Positions 36,361 to 45,035 of a stretch of DNA of 64,000 nucleotides are shown here, piece after piece. Source of the DNA: Aequorivita soesokkakensis (lineage in GTDB: Bacteria; Bacteroidota; Bacteroidia; Flavobacteriales; Flavobacteriaceae); NCBI RefSeq assembly GCF_001641085.1, contig NZ_LXIE01000049.1, positions 1 to 64,000 of the forward strand. The letters are read 5' to 3'. Within the stretch, counting starts at the first letter, position 1. Every line of letters starts with the position of its first letter. The position numbers and the translations under genes are program-made. The notes under the pieces were generated by a model, which was given only the letters and a program-made list of their open reading frames with translations, was not told the origin of the DNA and searched no databases.

Positions 36361-36651
36361 TTAACGTATAATCAAGAATTTTGAATTTTCCACAGCTTCT
36401 ACCCAGTGAGGGGTTTCCTTTGGAAATTTAAAATCCTGATGCTTTTTTAAATTGAATACTTCAGAATTAATATGAAATTGTATTTCGCCCTCCAAAACAA
36501 TTAAATGTGCATCGCGTGGCGAAGTGTGTTCGGGAAAAAGAGCATTTTTTTCCAATGTAATAAGAAGGGTTTCAGCAGGCCCATTGTTCAATTTTGAAAC
36601 TTGAAGCTTGTTGAAACCCTGATTATTAATGGTATCGTTTATTTGATACAT
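36361..36651 (-). CDS. Small cupin-domain protein in the nos operon
   Basis: 96 aa of a single cupin fold, with HTSPRDAHLIVLEGEIQFHI giving motif 1 and HQDFKFPKETPHWVEA motif 2. Histidines for a metal site are present. It sits 4 nt after nosL and 21 nt before nosD. Copper binding for NosZ maturation is a reasonable guess, but any cupin role is possible. Confidence 0.75.
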   Translation of the reverse strand: MYQINDTINNQGFNKLQVSKLNNGPAETLLITLEKNALFPEHTSPRDAHLIVLEGEIQFHINSEVFNLKKHQDFKFPKETPHWVEAVENSKFLIIR

Positions 36652-36655
36652 AGTT

Positions 36656-37090
36656 TTATTGCTTTAAGTGATTTTGAATTTCTTCCCAAGAAAACAATTG
36701 TCCAGTGAATTTTTCCTGTGCTTTTTGGGCTGCTTTTTCGTTTTCAAAAGCGGAAAGATTTTCACCCATCGGGCTGGAAATTTGATCGCTTACAAGATAG
36801 GAAGCCATGGTTGCGTCCATCAATTCTCCCGGGTGGTTGAAATCTGCAGTTAAATGCAAAGCGATTTCGGTGTCTTTCAATTCGTCTTTTAGGGAATGGA
36901 CCATGCATTCTATGGCGTCATATTTATAGGCTTTACCCTTTGTGGTTACCAGCTGTGAGGCGTGTTGTCTATCTACAATGGTCATATTGCAGTAGTGGCA
37001 AGCATCCGTGCCGTATTCTATTTGCTGCGGGCTTACGTTGCAAGAAACTAGCAGCGCAGTAATTAATCCTATAAAGATGAAATATTTCAT
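36656..37090 (-). CDS. nosL: NosL copper chaperone lipoprotein
   Basis: 144 aa with a lipoprotein signal (LLVSC) and the NosL hallmark ACHYCNMTIVDRQHASQLVT, followed by YKYDAIECMV. NosL carries Cu(I) to apo-NosZ. Its ATG shares one base with the stop of the preceding gene (TAATG), so translation is coupled. Confidence 0.93.
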   Translation of the reverse strand: MKYFIFIGLITALLVSCNVSPQQIEYGTDACHYCNMTIVDRQHASQLVTTKGKAYKYDAIECMVHSLKDELKDTEIALHLTADFNHPGELMDATMASYLVSDQISSPMGENLSAFENEKAAQKAQEKFTGQLFSWEEIQNHLKQ

Positions 37091-37734
37091 TATGCGGTTA
37101 CAGTTTTTAAAATTGGTTTTTTTGCTACTTTTTTGTATTCTTTTTTTCCAACGAAGAATGCTACTATAGTTAACATCATCCCAACAAACATCATATACGC
37201 GCCCATTGCGGGCCAGGAATCCACATCGAAATTAAGCATTTTTTGGTAGCCAATTAACGGTGGTTTGTATGTCATTGGGGTGCCGTCTGGATTGAGCAAT
37301 TTCATAATAGCTTTTGGATTAAGGTCGCTTCCGTATTCAGCGAGCCAGGAATTGAAATCATACATTCCCATAATTCCCAGTATTGACATCACTAAAAACC
37401 AACCAATAAACCATTTATAGCTTACTTTTCCGAAGAATCCAAGCAACCCGATGATAACGCCAATGGCAACCATAACGCCAATTACCATCGGGAATACTTG
37501 AAATTCCCACATATCTTTTGGTTCGGGAATGGTTTTCATCCCAATATAATGGTTCAATCCGTCAATATTTTTAATGTCGAATTCCTGCACACCCTTTATT
37601 CCTTCTATATAAATATCCATTCCCAGCGGATCTGGGTACTGGGGAGCGCCCAGCATAATGTTCCACAGAGGGAATTTAAAAAGTCCCAACAGCAGCAAGG
37701 AGCCAATTATCATTATTATTCCTGCCTTTTTCAT
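37090..37734 (-). CDS. Nos-cluster membrane protein of clade II type
   Basis: 214 aa with four hydrophobic spans and an extracytoplasmic loop PQYPDPLGMDIYIEG that recurs in proteins encoded between nosZ and nosL or nosD in clade II clusters (compare NosB of Wolinella). It may help electron transfer or NosZ assembly. It starts about 190 nt after nosZ, beyond a strong hairpin, and overlaps nosL by one base. Confidence 0.8.
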   Translation of the reverse strand: MKKAGIIMIIGSLLLLGLFKFPLWNIMLGAPQYPDPLGMDIYIEGIKGVQEFDIKNIDGLNHYIGMKTIPEPKDMWEFQVFPMVIGVMVAIGVIIGLLGFFGKVSYKWFIGWFLVMSILGIMGMYDFNSWLAEYGSDLNPKAIMKLLNPDGTPMTYKPPLIGYQKMLNFDVDSWPAMGAYMMFVGMMLTIVAFFVGKKEYKKVAKKPILKTVTA

Positions 37735-37828
37735 TTTGTTTGAATTTAAAATCTTAAACTTCAGTGTGGTCGGTTTTGTTTAAGTATTTGTGCGGATATT
37801 TAGATTGCTGATTTTTGAAAGCTTTTTT

Positions 37829-37864
37829 AAAAGACGGGGGAAATCAACAACCCCCGTCTTTTTT
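37829..37864. terminator. Strong hairpin downstream of nosZ
   Basis: AAAAGACGGGGG (37829-37840) and CCCCCGTCTTTT (37851-37862) form a perfect 12-bp stem around a 10-nt loop. On the nosZ strand only four T follow, so it may act as a partial terminator or a stability element that makes nosZ mRNA more abundant than the downstream nos genes. Confidence 0.75.
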
Positions 37865-37878
37865 GACTGAAAACACCG

Positions 37879-37890
37879 TGATAAAAATCA
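37879..37890. promoter_or_regulatory. Orphan TGA-N6-TCA palindrome after nosZ
   Basis: TGATAAAAATCA lies between the nosZ stop and the hairpin. At the standard distance on the minus strand there is only the GC-rich hairpin, not a -7 box, so it is probably not an active promoter of this kind. Confidence 0.35.
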
Positions 37891-37923
37891 CTAATCAGGT
37901 ATTTTCACAACTAAAAAAATCTT

Positions 37924-39891
37924 TTAATCTTCGCCTAAAGACCATTTAAGTTCAGTGCTTGAATTTGCTGGACTTACGCGAATATATCCTTGCATTTCTT
38001 GGTGCAATGCGGAACAGAAATCGGTACAATAGAATGGCCATACCCCAACTTGTTTTGGTTCCCAAACGAAGGTTTCAGTCTGTCCGGGCATTATCAACAA
38101 TTCTGAAGTGTTTGCACCAATCATACTGATACCGTGCGGTACGTCATAATCCTGTTCGTGGTTTGTTACGTGGAAGAAAACCTTATCGCCCACTTTCACA
38201 CCTTCAATATTATCTGGGTTGAAGTGGCTACGAATCATTGTCATATAAATATGCACTTCGTTTCCTTTGCGCTCTACCCTTGCACCACCATCTGAAATTG
38301 TGGCATAAGGGTGTTTGTTTTCTGCCAGTTTGAAAATCTGTCTTGAATTTTTGGCTACAATATCTGCAGGAATACCGGCAGCGTAGTGTGGCTCTCCAAT
38401 GGTTGGGAAATCCAGCAAAAGTTCCATTTTATCGCCACTAATATCATACAACTGCGCAGATTGTGTAACCTCTGGACCCGTTGGTAAGTAACGGTCTTTG
38501 GTAATCTTGTTCATCGAAACAAAATACTTTCCGAAAGGCTTACGTGAATTTCCACCGGGAATCATCCCGTGACCCACTGAATAATATGCTGGTTGACGAT
38601 CAACAACTTCCCAGGTTCCAACTTTCCATTTTACAACTTCGGAAGAAATAAAGAAGGTAGTATAAGCATTTCCTTTTCCATCAAACTCGGTGTGCAATGG
38701 ACCTAAGCCTGGTTGTTTTACAGTTCCGGCAAGTACATCTTCGAATTTTAGGATTGGAATACCGTAAGCTTCGCCATCAAATTTTTTGTTTTCAATAGCC
38801 GCAAGCATTTTGGTGAAGGAGTGAACCGTTAAATCGGCTGAAAGTTTTCCGTTACCTACTATGTATTCACCCGTTGGGTCAACGTCACAACCGTGTGGGG
38901 ATTTTGGAGTTGGAAGGAAATATACCGCGCCCGGAACATCCAATGGGTTTACGGTAAGCACTTCGTTCATCATTGTTGAAGTTGCCGTGTGGGTTTCATC
39001 GTCATACACATTATGTGCATATTTTGCAGGAACTTTTATTCCACCGCCATTGTTCACATATTCCTCAATTTTTTTCCAGTTTACGGCTGCGATGAAATCC
39101 TTATCGTTTTGTGAAGCGTTCACTTCCAACAAAGTATTTGCTTCTTCGGTGTTATAAGTGGTAAAGAAGAACCAACCGTGAGATTTGTCACGGCCAGGGT
39201 GAGAAAGGTCGTAATCAAAACCCGGCATCATCAATTGGAATTTTATAGCCATACGGCCACTTTCGGGATCTACACTAATGAAGGAAAGCGCACCTTTAAA
39301 GTTTCCTTTATAATCCTTAATAGGCATATCACGCTGCGGAATTGGCACAGAGAAACGAGTTCCAGCAACAACATATTCCGTGTTTTCAGTAATGAAAGAA
39401 GAACTGTGGTTACCGGCACTGTTTGGCACCTCAATAATTTCAGCAGTTTCAAAAGTGGTTAAATCGATACGTGCGATACGTGGTGTATTGTTTCCGTTTA
39501 TGAAAACCCAACGTCCGTCCAATTCTCCATTTGTTTGCGAAATATCCGGGTGGTGGCTATCGTCCCAAGGCACAAAACCATAGGAAGTTTCCAGCATAGG
39601 TTTGGTTTCTTCATTGTAGCCCCAAGCTTTTTCAGCATCTTGTGAAAACACAGGAATTACCTTAAACAAACGTCCCGATGGCAATCCGTAAACAGAAAGC
39701 TGTCCACTAAATCCACCTGAAATGAAGGCGTAAAACTCATCGTGCTCTCCTGGAGCTACGTACACTTTTTCAGCGGCGTTGGTAGCCAAGCCACCTTTTC
39801 CCTTGTTTCCTTTTTTGTCTCCGCCGTTGTTACAGCTCACCAGACCGGCGACCATAATCAGGGAAACCAAAATATTGATTGTTCTTTTCAT
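37924..39891 (-). CDS. nosZ: Nitrous-oxide reductase NosZ, clade II lipoprotein form
   Basis: 655 aa. The signal is a lipoprotein one (MVAGLVSC), not twin-arginine, as in clade II enzymes. The seven-bladed propeller contains DDSHHPDIS with two CuZ histidines, and the C-terminal cupredoxin holds the CuA motif YCTDFCSALHQEMQG. It reduces N2O to N2 in the periplasm. Gene order with FAS1 and cytochrome c upstream and nosL-D-F-Y downstream also fits clade II. It follows the FAS1 gene by 27 nt. Confidence 0.97.
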   Translation of the reverse strand: MKRTINILVSLIMVAGLVSCNNGGDKKGNKGKGGLATNAAEKVYVAPGEHDEFYAFISGGFSGQLSVYGLPSGRLFKVIPVFSQDAEKAWGYNEETKPMLETSYGFVPWDDSHHPDISQTNGELDGRWVFINGNNTPRIARIDLTTFETAEIIEVPNSAGNHSSSFITENTEYVVAGTRFSVPIPQRDMPIKDYKGNFKGALSFISVDPESGRMAIKFQLMMPGFDYDLSHPGRDKSHGWFFFTTYNTEEANTLLEVNASQNDKDFIAAVNWKKIEEYVNNGGGIKVPAKYAHNVYDDETHTATSTMMNEVLTVNPLDVPGAVYFLPTPKSPHGCDVDPTGEYIVGNGKLSADLTVHSFTKMLAAIENKKFDGEAYGIPILKFEDVLAGTVKQPGLGPLHTEFDGKGNAYTTFFISSEVVKWKVGTWEVVDRQPAYYSVGHGMIPGGNSRKPFGKYFVSMNKITKDRYLPTGPEVTQSAQLYDISGDKMELLLDFPTIGEPHYAAGIPADIVAKNSRQIFKLAENKHPYATISDGGARVERKGNEVHIYMTMIRSHFNPDNIEGVKVGDKVFFHVTNHEQDYDVPHGISMIGANTSELLIMPGQTETFVWEPKQVGVWPFYCTDFCSALHQEMQGYIRVSPANSSTELKWSLGED

Positions 39892-39918
39892 TGTTCTATT
39901 ATTTATATAATTAATTGA

Positions 39919-40497
39919 TTAGTTTGCTGGCAATATCACTTTATCCACCACGTGAACAATCCCGTTACCTGCAGGCACGCTTGCAATAATTTTAGCCCCG
40001 CCCACATACACATCTTCACCTTTCACTTCCACGGGAATACTTTCGCCACTTGCTTGTCCCAGTTTTTTGAATTTTTTCAGAAATTCCTTTGAATAGTTGC
40101 CCGGAGTAACATGGTTTTTCAAAATGTAAGCTAGTTGTTCTTTGTTCTCAGGTTTCAAAAGGTTTTCAACTGTTCCGGCTGGTAGTGCATCAAATGCAAC
40201 ATTTGTTGGAGCGAAAACCATCAATGGCCCAGCATTTACAAGTGAATTTTCCAATCCTGCTGCTTGAACAGCGGCCACAAGCGTTGTGTGATCTGGTGAA
40301 CCTATTGCAATTTGAAGTACGTTAGGTACAGATTCATCATTTTCAATAAAAGCTTGGCCCTGCTTTCCGGTTTGGGCATCACTTTTTGCGGAAGTTTCCA
40401 AAACGGTTTCTTCCCCTTCGGTCTTTGTTTCGTTTTTACAAGCTGAAAACACGAGAATTGCAGCTGAAAAAAATAGCAGTTTGAGTGTTGTTTTCAT
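39919..40497 (-). CDS. FAS1 (fasciclin) domain lipoprotein in the nos operon
   Basis: 192 aa: a lipoprotein signal (LVFSAC), a polar linker rich in Glu, Lys and Thr, then one FAS1 domain with the H1-like GPLMVFAPTNVAFDAL and the H2-like GNGIVHVVDKVI. FAS1 domains are usually adhesive or binding modules. Its place between the cytochrome c and nosZ suggests it assists NosZ or anchors it at the outer face; the mechanism is unknown. Confidence 0.85.
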   Translation of the reverse strand: MKTTLKLLFFSAAILVFSACKNETKTEGEETVLETSAKSDAQTGKQGQAFIENDESVPNVLQIAIGSPDHTTLVAAVQAAGLENSLVNAGPLMVFAPTNVAFDALPAGTVENLLKPENKEQLAYILKNHVTPGNYSKEFLKKFKKLGQASGESIPVEVKGEDVYVGGAKIIASVPAGNGIVHVVDKVILPAN

Positions 40498-40568
40498 TTT
40501 ACTTCTGATTTTTTAAAACCTTGCAGGGCTATAAACCCTGCAAGGGGGTTTGGTTGTTTAAGTGTATA

Positions 40569-41075
40569 TTAAAGTGTTCTAAAATATTCAAGTACTTGTC
40601 GCGCCTCTTCTTCGGTAAGATTTTGATTTGCCATTGGCGAACCGTTAAACTCTATCAAAAGTGCTTTGGCCAATGGATCTTTTTGAATCATATCCTCAGG
40701 ATCTAAAATCATATTCATAATCCACTCTGGCGTACGTCTTTTCAAAATGTCTTTTGGCGCTGGCCCGATGAACTTTTTGTCCGGTTTGTGGCAAGCCATA
40801 CATTTTGTTTTATAAACCTCCATCCCTTTCGCCGCCATAGCTTGATCAATTTCAGCCGGAAGTTCCAAGTTTTTAATTGGTCCAACTCCTTTGTTTGTTA
40901 AATCAATAGTTTCCGAAGGTTTGGTTTCAGTAACAGCTGGCTCCTCTTTTGGAGTTTCGGTGGCAGTTGGCTTTTGGCCAATTTGAATGCTATCTTTCTT
41001 TTTTTCTTCTTTTCCGCCACAGCTTATCAAGGTTAAGATTGCAACTGCAGCAAGTGATTTCATTATGTTTTTCAT
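40569..41075 (-). CDS. Monoheme cytochrome c lipoprotein, first gene of the nos operon
   Basis: 168 aa with a lipoprotein signal (LTLISC), about 50 residues of Glu/Lys/Pro-rich linker, and a class I cytochrome c domain: GMEVYKTKCMACHKPDKKFIGP and the methionine ligand in GSPMANQNLTEEEA. It is the probable direct electron donor to the CuA site of NosZ. It has a perfect FNR-type promoter. Confidence 0.88.
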   Translation of the reverse strand: MKNIMKSLAAVAILTLISCGGKEEKKKDSIQIGQKPTATETPKEEPAVTETKPSETIDLTNKGVGPIKNLELPAEIDQAMAAKGMEVYKTKCMACHKPDKKFIGPAPKDILKRRTPEWIMNMILDPEDMIQKDPLAKALLIEFNGSPMANQNLTEEEARQVLEYFRTL

Positions 41076-41099
41076 TGTTGTTAGATTTAATTTACATCA

Positions 41100-41142
41100 C
41101 AAAATTAGCCATCAGAACAGACACAGAATATGATTTTTATCA
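41100..41142 (-). promoter_or_regulatory. FNR/FixK-type site plus -7 box for the nos operon
   Basis: TGATAAAAATCA (minus strand, 41131-41142), a 23-nt gap, then TAATTTTG (41100-41107), six of six matches. The leader is 20 nt. Confidence 0.8.
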
Positions 41143-41242
41143 TACTAAAGGATAATTTTATCTTTTTTATTTTCAATAATGGATTTTATTAGTCTTTCGG
41201 TTATTTTGAAACAAAGTTTGAAAAAATCCCTTTATGGGTTTA

Positions 41243-41285
41243 TGAGGAAAATCATTTTTAAAGGAATTAATAGACCTTATTTTTG
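41243..41285 (+). promoter_or_regulatory. FNR/FixK-type site plus -7 box for the USP at 41312
   Basis: TGAGGAAAATCA (41243-41254) followed after 23 nt by a perfect TATTTTTG (41278-41285). The half-sites are intact but the inner bases are less symmetric than elsewhere. Leader 22 nt. Confidence 0.65.
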
Positions 41286-41311
41286 ATGGATCTATTTTTA
41301 TACTTTTCAAA

Positions 41312-42139
41312 ATGAAAAACATACTTCTACCAACAGATTTTTCAGAAAATTCGAAGAATGCGATTAGGTTTGCGATGAATTTTTTTGAGGGTGAAACCTG
41401 TACTTTCCATATACTCAATTCGCAAAAACCCTCAAGCTATATTACTGCAGATGTGCTCTATGGATCCCCCGGCACTACAATCCATGAAGCGATTTTGAAC
41501 GATAATAAAATTGAACTTGAAAAAACGATTCGGTTTTGTGAATCGATTGCTGAAAAGGAAAAGTACACCTTCGTCCCAAAAATTGATTTTGACAATATCG
41601 TGGATGCCGTGAATCAAGCGGTAGCTTTAAACAATATCGAATTAATAGTTATGGGAACAAACGGCGCAACTGGTGCTGCCGAGGTTATTTTTGGGAGCAA
41701 TACACTTAAAATAATTAGGAATGTTAATTGCCCCGTTATTGCTGTTCCGCAAGGATATACTTTCAGCAAAATAGAATCCGTATTGCTGTCGCTTAATTAT
41801 CAATATATAGTTTCGGAAAAATCCCTAAATATTATTTCAGAAATAGTGAAAAAACACAAAGCATCCCTAAAAATTCTTGAAATTGAGGAAGAAAGCATTG
41901 AACTTGCCACAAAAAGGAACTACACTGAAGAAGTTTTTAAGGAAATAGGTTTTGAACGGTTTTCAATTAAGAATATTCCTGCAGCAATGGCAATAAATGT
42001 GTTTGAGCAATTAATTCCAATACAGCTTCACGCAATGGTTGTGGAGCGCAGAAGCTTTTTGGACCGCTTCATTTTTGGGTCGGAGACCTCAAAAATAAGC
42101 TACGGTTCTTCCGTCCCAATCTTAATACTTCACCAATAA
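41312..42139 (+). CDS. Tandem universal stress protein
   Basis: 275 aa with two USP domains. Domain 1 starts MKNILLPTDFSENSKNAI and has the nucleotide loop GTNGATGAAEVIFGSNTLKII, so it should bind ATP or AMP. Domain 2 (from about residue 140) is diverged and keeps only SETSKISYGSSVPILIL. One of six such proteins in the window; like most of the others it follows an FNR-type promoter. Likely cytoplasmic, helping survival when respiration stalls. Confidence 0.88.
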   Translation: MKNILLPTDFSENSKNAIRFAMNFFEGETCTFHILNSQKPSSYITADVLYGSPGTTIHEAILNDNKIELEKTIRFCESIAEKEKYTFVPKIDFDNIVDAVNQAVALNNIELIVMGTNGATGAAEVIFGSNTLKIIRNVNCPVIAVPQGYTFSKIESVLLSLNYQYIVSEKSLNIISEIVKKHKASLKILEIEEESIELATKRNYTEEVFKEIGFERFSIKNIPAAMAINVFEQLIPIQLHAMVVERRSFLDRFIFGSETSKISYGSSVPILILHQ

Positions 42140-42148
42140 ATAATTAAA

Positions 42149-42781
42149 CTATTTTATAATTAAAAGATTGTTCTTTTTAAGCGTGCCCACCAATGTTTTT
42201 ACATAATCGCGAATGCTTGTAGCCGCTCCCGGCGGATCAACAATGTCTATCTTTCCGCGCCAAATTAAATCCTGCTCTTTTCCGGGACAAAGACAATATA
42301 ATGAAGTTTCGGTATTATAAACTGGATAATCCTCAGTTTGTGAGTTGCCGTAAATAGGTTTATTCTCATTATAATAATCACTGAATGACTCAAAGGATTT
42401 TGTGAGGTTTCGGTAGGATTGCCCGATGGTAACCTTGCTCTCCTGCCCCGTTACTTTTGAAAATAGAACCGCATCAAATCCAGCGTTTAAAAGTTCCTTC
42501 TCAATATTGCCCAAATTCTCTTCAGATTGATTGTTTTCGTTGAAACTACTTTCAAAATAATCAACACTTTTTATAGCAACCACGTCTTCGGCTTCCAAAG
42601 CTTGTTGCAAACTGTACTCAAATTGGCGCTGCAGTCCTTCATCGGGTGTTAAACCAACTACCAAAACTTTATTAGCTTGAAAATTTGGTGCTTCTATATT
42701 TATGTATTCATCAACCAAACGGCTGCTTGAACAACCCAGAAGAAGTACTGAAAATACTGCTGTTGCCAATAATTTTTGCAT
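42149..42781 (-). CDS. Lipoprotein of unknown function
   Basis: 210 aa with a lipoprotein signal (LLLGCSSS). The mature part begins with a segment KVLVVGLTPDEGLQRQFEYSL and has an alternating alpha/beta pattern, with a CLCPG near residue 163 and IWRGKIDIVDPPG near 173. I do not recognise a named family. It is convergent with the USP and carries an FNR-type site 107 nt before the inferred leader ends, so a stress link is likely. Confidence 0.65.
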   Translation of the reverse strand: MQKLLATAVFSVLLLGCSSSRLVDEYINIEAPNFQANKVLVVGLTPDEGLQRQFEYSLQQALEAEDVVAIKSVDYFESSFNENNQSEENLGNIEKELLNAGFDAVLFSKVTGQESKVTIGQSYRNLTKSFESFSDYYNENKPIYGNSQTEDYPVYNTETSLYCLCPGKEQDLIWRGKIDIVDPPGAATSIRDYVKTLVGTLKKNNLLIIK

Positions 42782-42892
42782 AGAAGTTTATTTTAAAGTC
42801 TAATATTCAGAATCGCACACCCTTGTTAATCAAGTATTTGTAAATATACGCTTCTCTTTTTTCAAATTTTGATGAAATCTCAAAAGAAATAA

Positions 42893-42935
42893 TAAACTTA
42901 AAGTATTTCCTCAAGCTTATATATGACATTCATCA
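42893..42935 (-). promoter_or_regulatory. FNR/FixK-type site plus -7 box for the lipoprotein at 42149
   Basis: TGATGAATGTCA (minus strand, 42924-42935), 23 nt, then TAAGTTTA (42893-42900), five of six matches. The leader of about 107 nt is much longer than in the other members, so this one is less certain. Confidence 0.5.
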
Positions 42936-42992
42936 ATCGCTATTAAATTTTTAAAATTCTGCTGAAAATATTTTGTGTAAAGATATAATATG

Positions 42993-43016
42993 TATCTTTG
43001 TTAACCAAATGGTTAA
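42993..43016 (+). promoter_or_regulatory. TetR promoter with overlapping operator
   Basis: A perfect -7 box TATCTTTG (42993-43000) is followed at once by TTAACC-AAAT-GGTTAA (43001-43016), a 16-bp inverted repeat covering the inferred start at about 43005. Binding there would block the promoter, which fits autorepression by the TetR protein encoded downstream. Confidence 0.7.
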
Positions 43017-43032
43017 ACCATAAAGTTAAAAA

Positions 43033-43647
43033 ATGGCAAAGACAAATAAAAATCAGGATACGGAAGGGCAAATATTGAATGCTGCTGAAAATGTATTCCA
43101 AAAGAAAGGAATGGATGGCGCGCGCATGCAGGAAATTGCTGACGAGGCTGGCATAAACAAAGCGATGTTGCATTATTATTATCGCAACAAACAATTGCTT
43201 TTTGAGGCAGTTTTTACGAAGGCATTTTCACTTTTGGCGCCTCAACTCAATAAAATTTTGAACGATGATTCTTCCATTGAAGACAAAGTGAAAAATTTCA
43301 CTCACAATTACATCACTTTTATATCAAAGCATCCCTATCTGCCCAATTTCATAATTCAAGAATTGAATCGGAATCCAAAGTTTTTTGAGAAAATCCAACA
43401 AAACGCAGCGTTTCCCACACTGGATAAATTTAAAAACCAAGTGACATTGGAAGTTGAAAAGGGCATTCTGAAACCCATCGATGGAGAGCAACTTTTCGTA
43501 AATATTATTTCGCTGAATATTTTTCCTTTTGTGGCAACGCCTTTAATAAAAGGGTTTTTGAAGATTGACGACAAGGCTTTCAAAAAAATGATGGAAGACC
43601 GAAAGGTTTCTGTTTCTGAATTTATAATCAATTCTATAAAAAAGTAA
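43033..43647 (+). CDS. TetR-family repressor of the efflux operon
   Basis: 204 aa. The N-terminal HTH is clear: ILNAAENVFQKKGMDGARMQEIADEAGINKAMLHYYYRNKQLLFEAVF. The ligand domain is not specific enough to name an inducer. It starts an operon with a TolC-type channel 3 nt behind, an HlyD-type adaptor and an ABC-2 exporter, the same set of functions as CecR with YbhGFSR in Escherichia coli. Confidence 0.92.
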   Translation: MAKTNKNQDTEGQILNAAENVFQKKGMDGARMQEIADEAGINKAMLHYYYRNKQLLFEAVFTKAFSLLAPQLNKILNDDSSIEDKVKNFTHNYITFISKHPYLPNFIIQELNRNPKFFEKIQQNAAFPTLDKFKNQVTLEVEKGILKPIDGEQLFVNIISLNIFPFVATPLIKGFLKIDDKAFKKMMEDRKVSVSEFIINSIKK

Positions 43648-43650
43648 AAA

Positions 43651-44913
43651 ATGAAACGGCTTCTCATTATAATCTTCAGCCTCGCTCCCCTATTCCTTTC
43701 TGCACAGCAAGTTTTGACTTTGGAAGAATGTTATTCGCTTGCCGAAAAAAACTATCCTATTGCGAAGCAAACCGCTTTATTGGAAGCAAAAACAAATTCT
43801 GAAATCAAGGTTTTGGAAAAAGAAAGGCTGCCGAAACTGGATTTGAATGCGCAGGCCACTTATCAGTCAGATGTTATTGAGTTTCCTCTGCAAATTCCAA
43901 ATTCAAATATTGAACCGCCCAACAAAGACCAATATCGCGCCACGCTGGATGCCAACCAATTGATTTATAACGGCGGAAATATTTCTGCAAATGCAAAATT
44001 GAAAACTGCCGAACTTGCAGCGCAACAACAACAAATTGCGGTAAATCTTTACACATTAAAGTCACGGATTAATCAAAATTATTTCAACGTTTTACTTTTT
44101 CAAGAACAGGAAAAGTTGCTGCTTTCAAAAATGGAACAGCTCGAAGCACGCTTAAAAGAAACAAGCGTCGGGGTAAAATATGGCGCAATCCTTCCCGCTT
44201 CCGAGCAGCTATTGAAAGCCGAACAACTGAAACTGGAACAGCAACTTTCGCAAGTAAATTTCGACAGGGAAAAAGCTTTGAAAAACCTCTCCTTGTTGAT
44301 TTTTCAGAATTTGGACAATACTACAACTTTAACTAATCCAGAGATTTTGGTTCCGGTAGAAAATGAATCGCAGCGACCTGAACTGGAACTTTTCAATTTG
44401 CAGGAAATGCAGTTGGAAACTTCAAAAGAAGTGATTTCCAAAAGCAATTATCCAAAATTATTAGGCTTCGCACAGGCTGGTTATGGAAATCCTGGATTGA
44501 ATATGCTGGACAATTCATTTCAGGATTTTTATATGGTTGGCTTGAAATTGAACTGGAACATTTTCGATTGGGGAAAAATAAAGGAGAAAAAACAGGCGGT
44601 TGATATTTCAAAAGAAATAGTTTCCACCGAAAAGAAAACCTTTTTGTTAAACAATGAAATTCAACAAAAAGAAGCCGAAAGTGACATAAATAAATATGAA
44701 GTAATGTTAAAAAAAGACGAAGAAATCATTGGATTGCGTGAGCAAGTTTTACAGGCCACGACTTCCCAATTGCAGAATGGTGCAATCACTTCTTCGGAAT
44801 ATATAACAGAACTGAACAATCTTTACGAAGCGAAAATTGATCAACAATTACACGAAGTTCAATTGGCGCTCGCAAAGGCAAATTACAGAATAATTAAAGG
44901 AAGTTTTAAATAA
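43651..44913 (+). CDS. TolC-family outer membrane efflux channel
   Basis: 420 aa with a signal peptide (cleavage near LSAQQ) and the OEP repeat pattern: LTLEECYSLAEKNYP near the start, long alpha-helical stretches, a beta segment DFYMVGLKLNWNIFDWGKIKEKKQ, then ITSSEYITELNNLYEAKI. It gives the exporter a path through the outer membrane. The gene follows tetR by 3 nt. Confidence 0.92.
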   Translation: MKRLLIIIFSLAPLFLSAQQVLTLEECYSLAEKNYPIAKQTALLEAKTNSEIKVLEKERLPKLDLNAQATYQSDVIEFPLQIPNSNIEPPNKDQYRATLDANQLIYNGGNISANAKLKTAELAAQQQQIAVNLYTLKSRINQNYFNVLLFQEQEKLLLSKMEQLEARLKETSVGVKYGAILPASEQLLKAEQLKLEQQLSQVNFDREKALKNLSLLIFQNLDNTTTLTNPEILVPVENESQRPELELFNLQEMQLETSKEVISKSNYPKLLGFAQAGYGNPGLNMLDNSFQDFYMVGLKLNWNIFDWGKIKEKKQAVDISKEIVSTEKKTFLLNNEIQQKEAESDINKYEVMLKKDEEIIGLREQVLQATTSQLQNGAITSSEYITELNNLYEAKIDQQLHEVQLALAKANYRIIKGSFK

Positions 44914-44924
44914 AGAGCATAATG

Positions 44925-45020
44925 TCAGGTCGAGCGCAGTCGAGACCTCAATAAAATAAATAAAAGTTGAAGTTGTCGACTTTAGTTTATCCTGAGCGAT
45001 GCCGAAGGGCTCGAATAGAC
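44925..45020. repeat. Flavobacterial dispersed repeat pair
   Basis: GGTCGAGCGCAGTCGAGACC (within 44925-44950) is a near-palindrome, and CCTGAGCGATGCCGAAGGGCTCG lies at 44991-45013. Sequences of this form recur between genes of many flavobacteria. They separate the TolC and HlyD genes and may form RNA hairpins. Confidence 0.65.
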
Positions 45021-45035
45021 AATAATAAAATTCAC

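Noticed and set aside
37843-37890. The palindrome after nosZ as a seventeenth regulated promoter
   Set aside because: At the fixed distance on the minus strand lies the GC-rich hairpin, not a TAnnTTTG-like box, and there is no plus-strand gene to serve.
42924-43032. FNR-type control of the TetR gene from the palindrome at 42924
   Set aside because: No -7 box lies 23 nt away on the plus strand; the TetR promoter has its own box at 42993.
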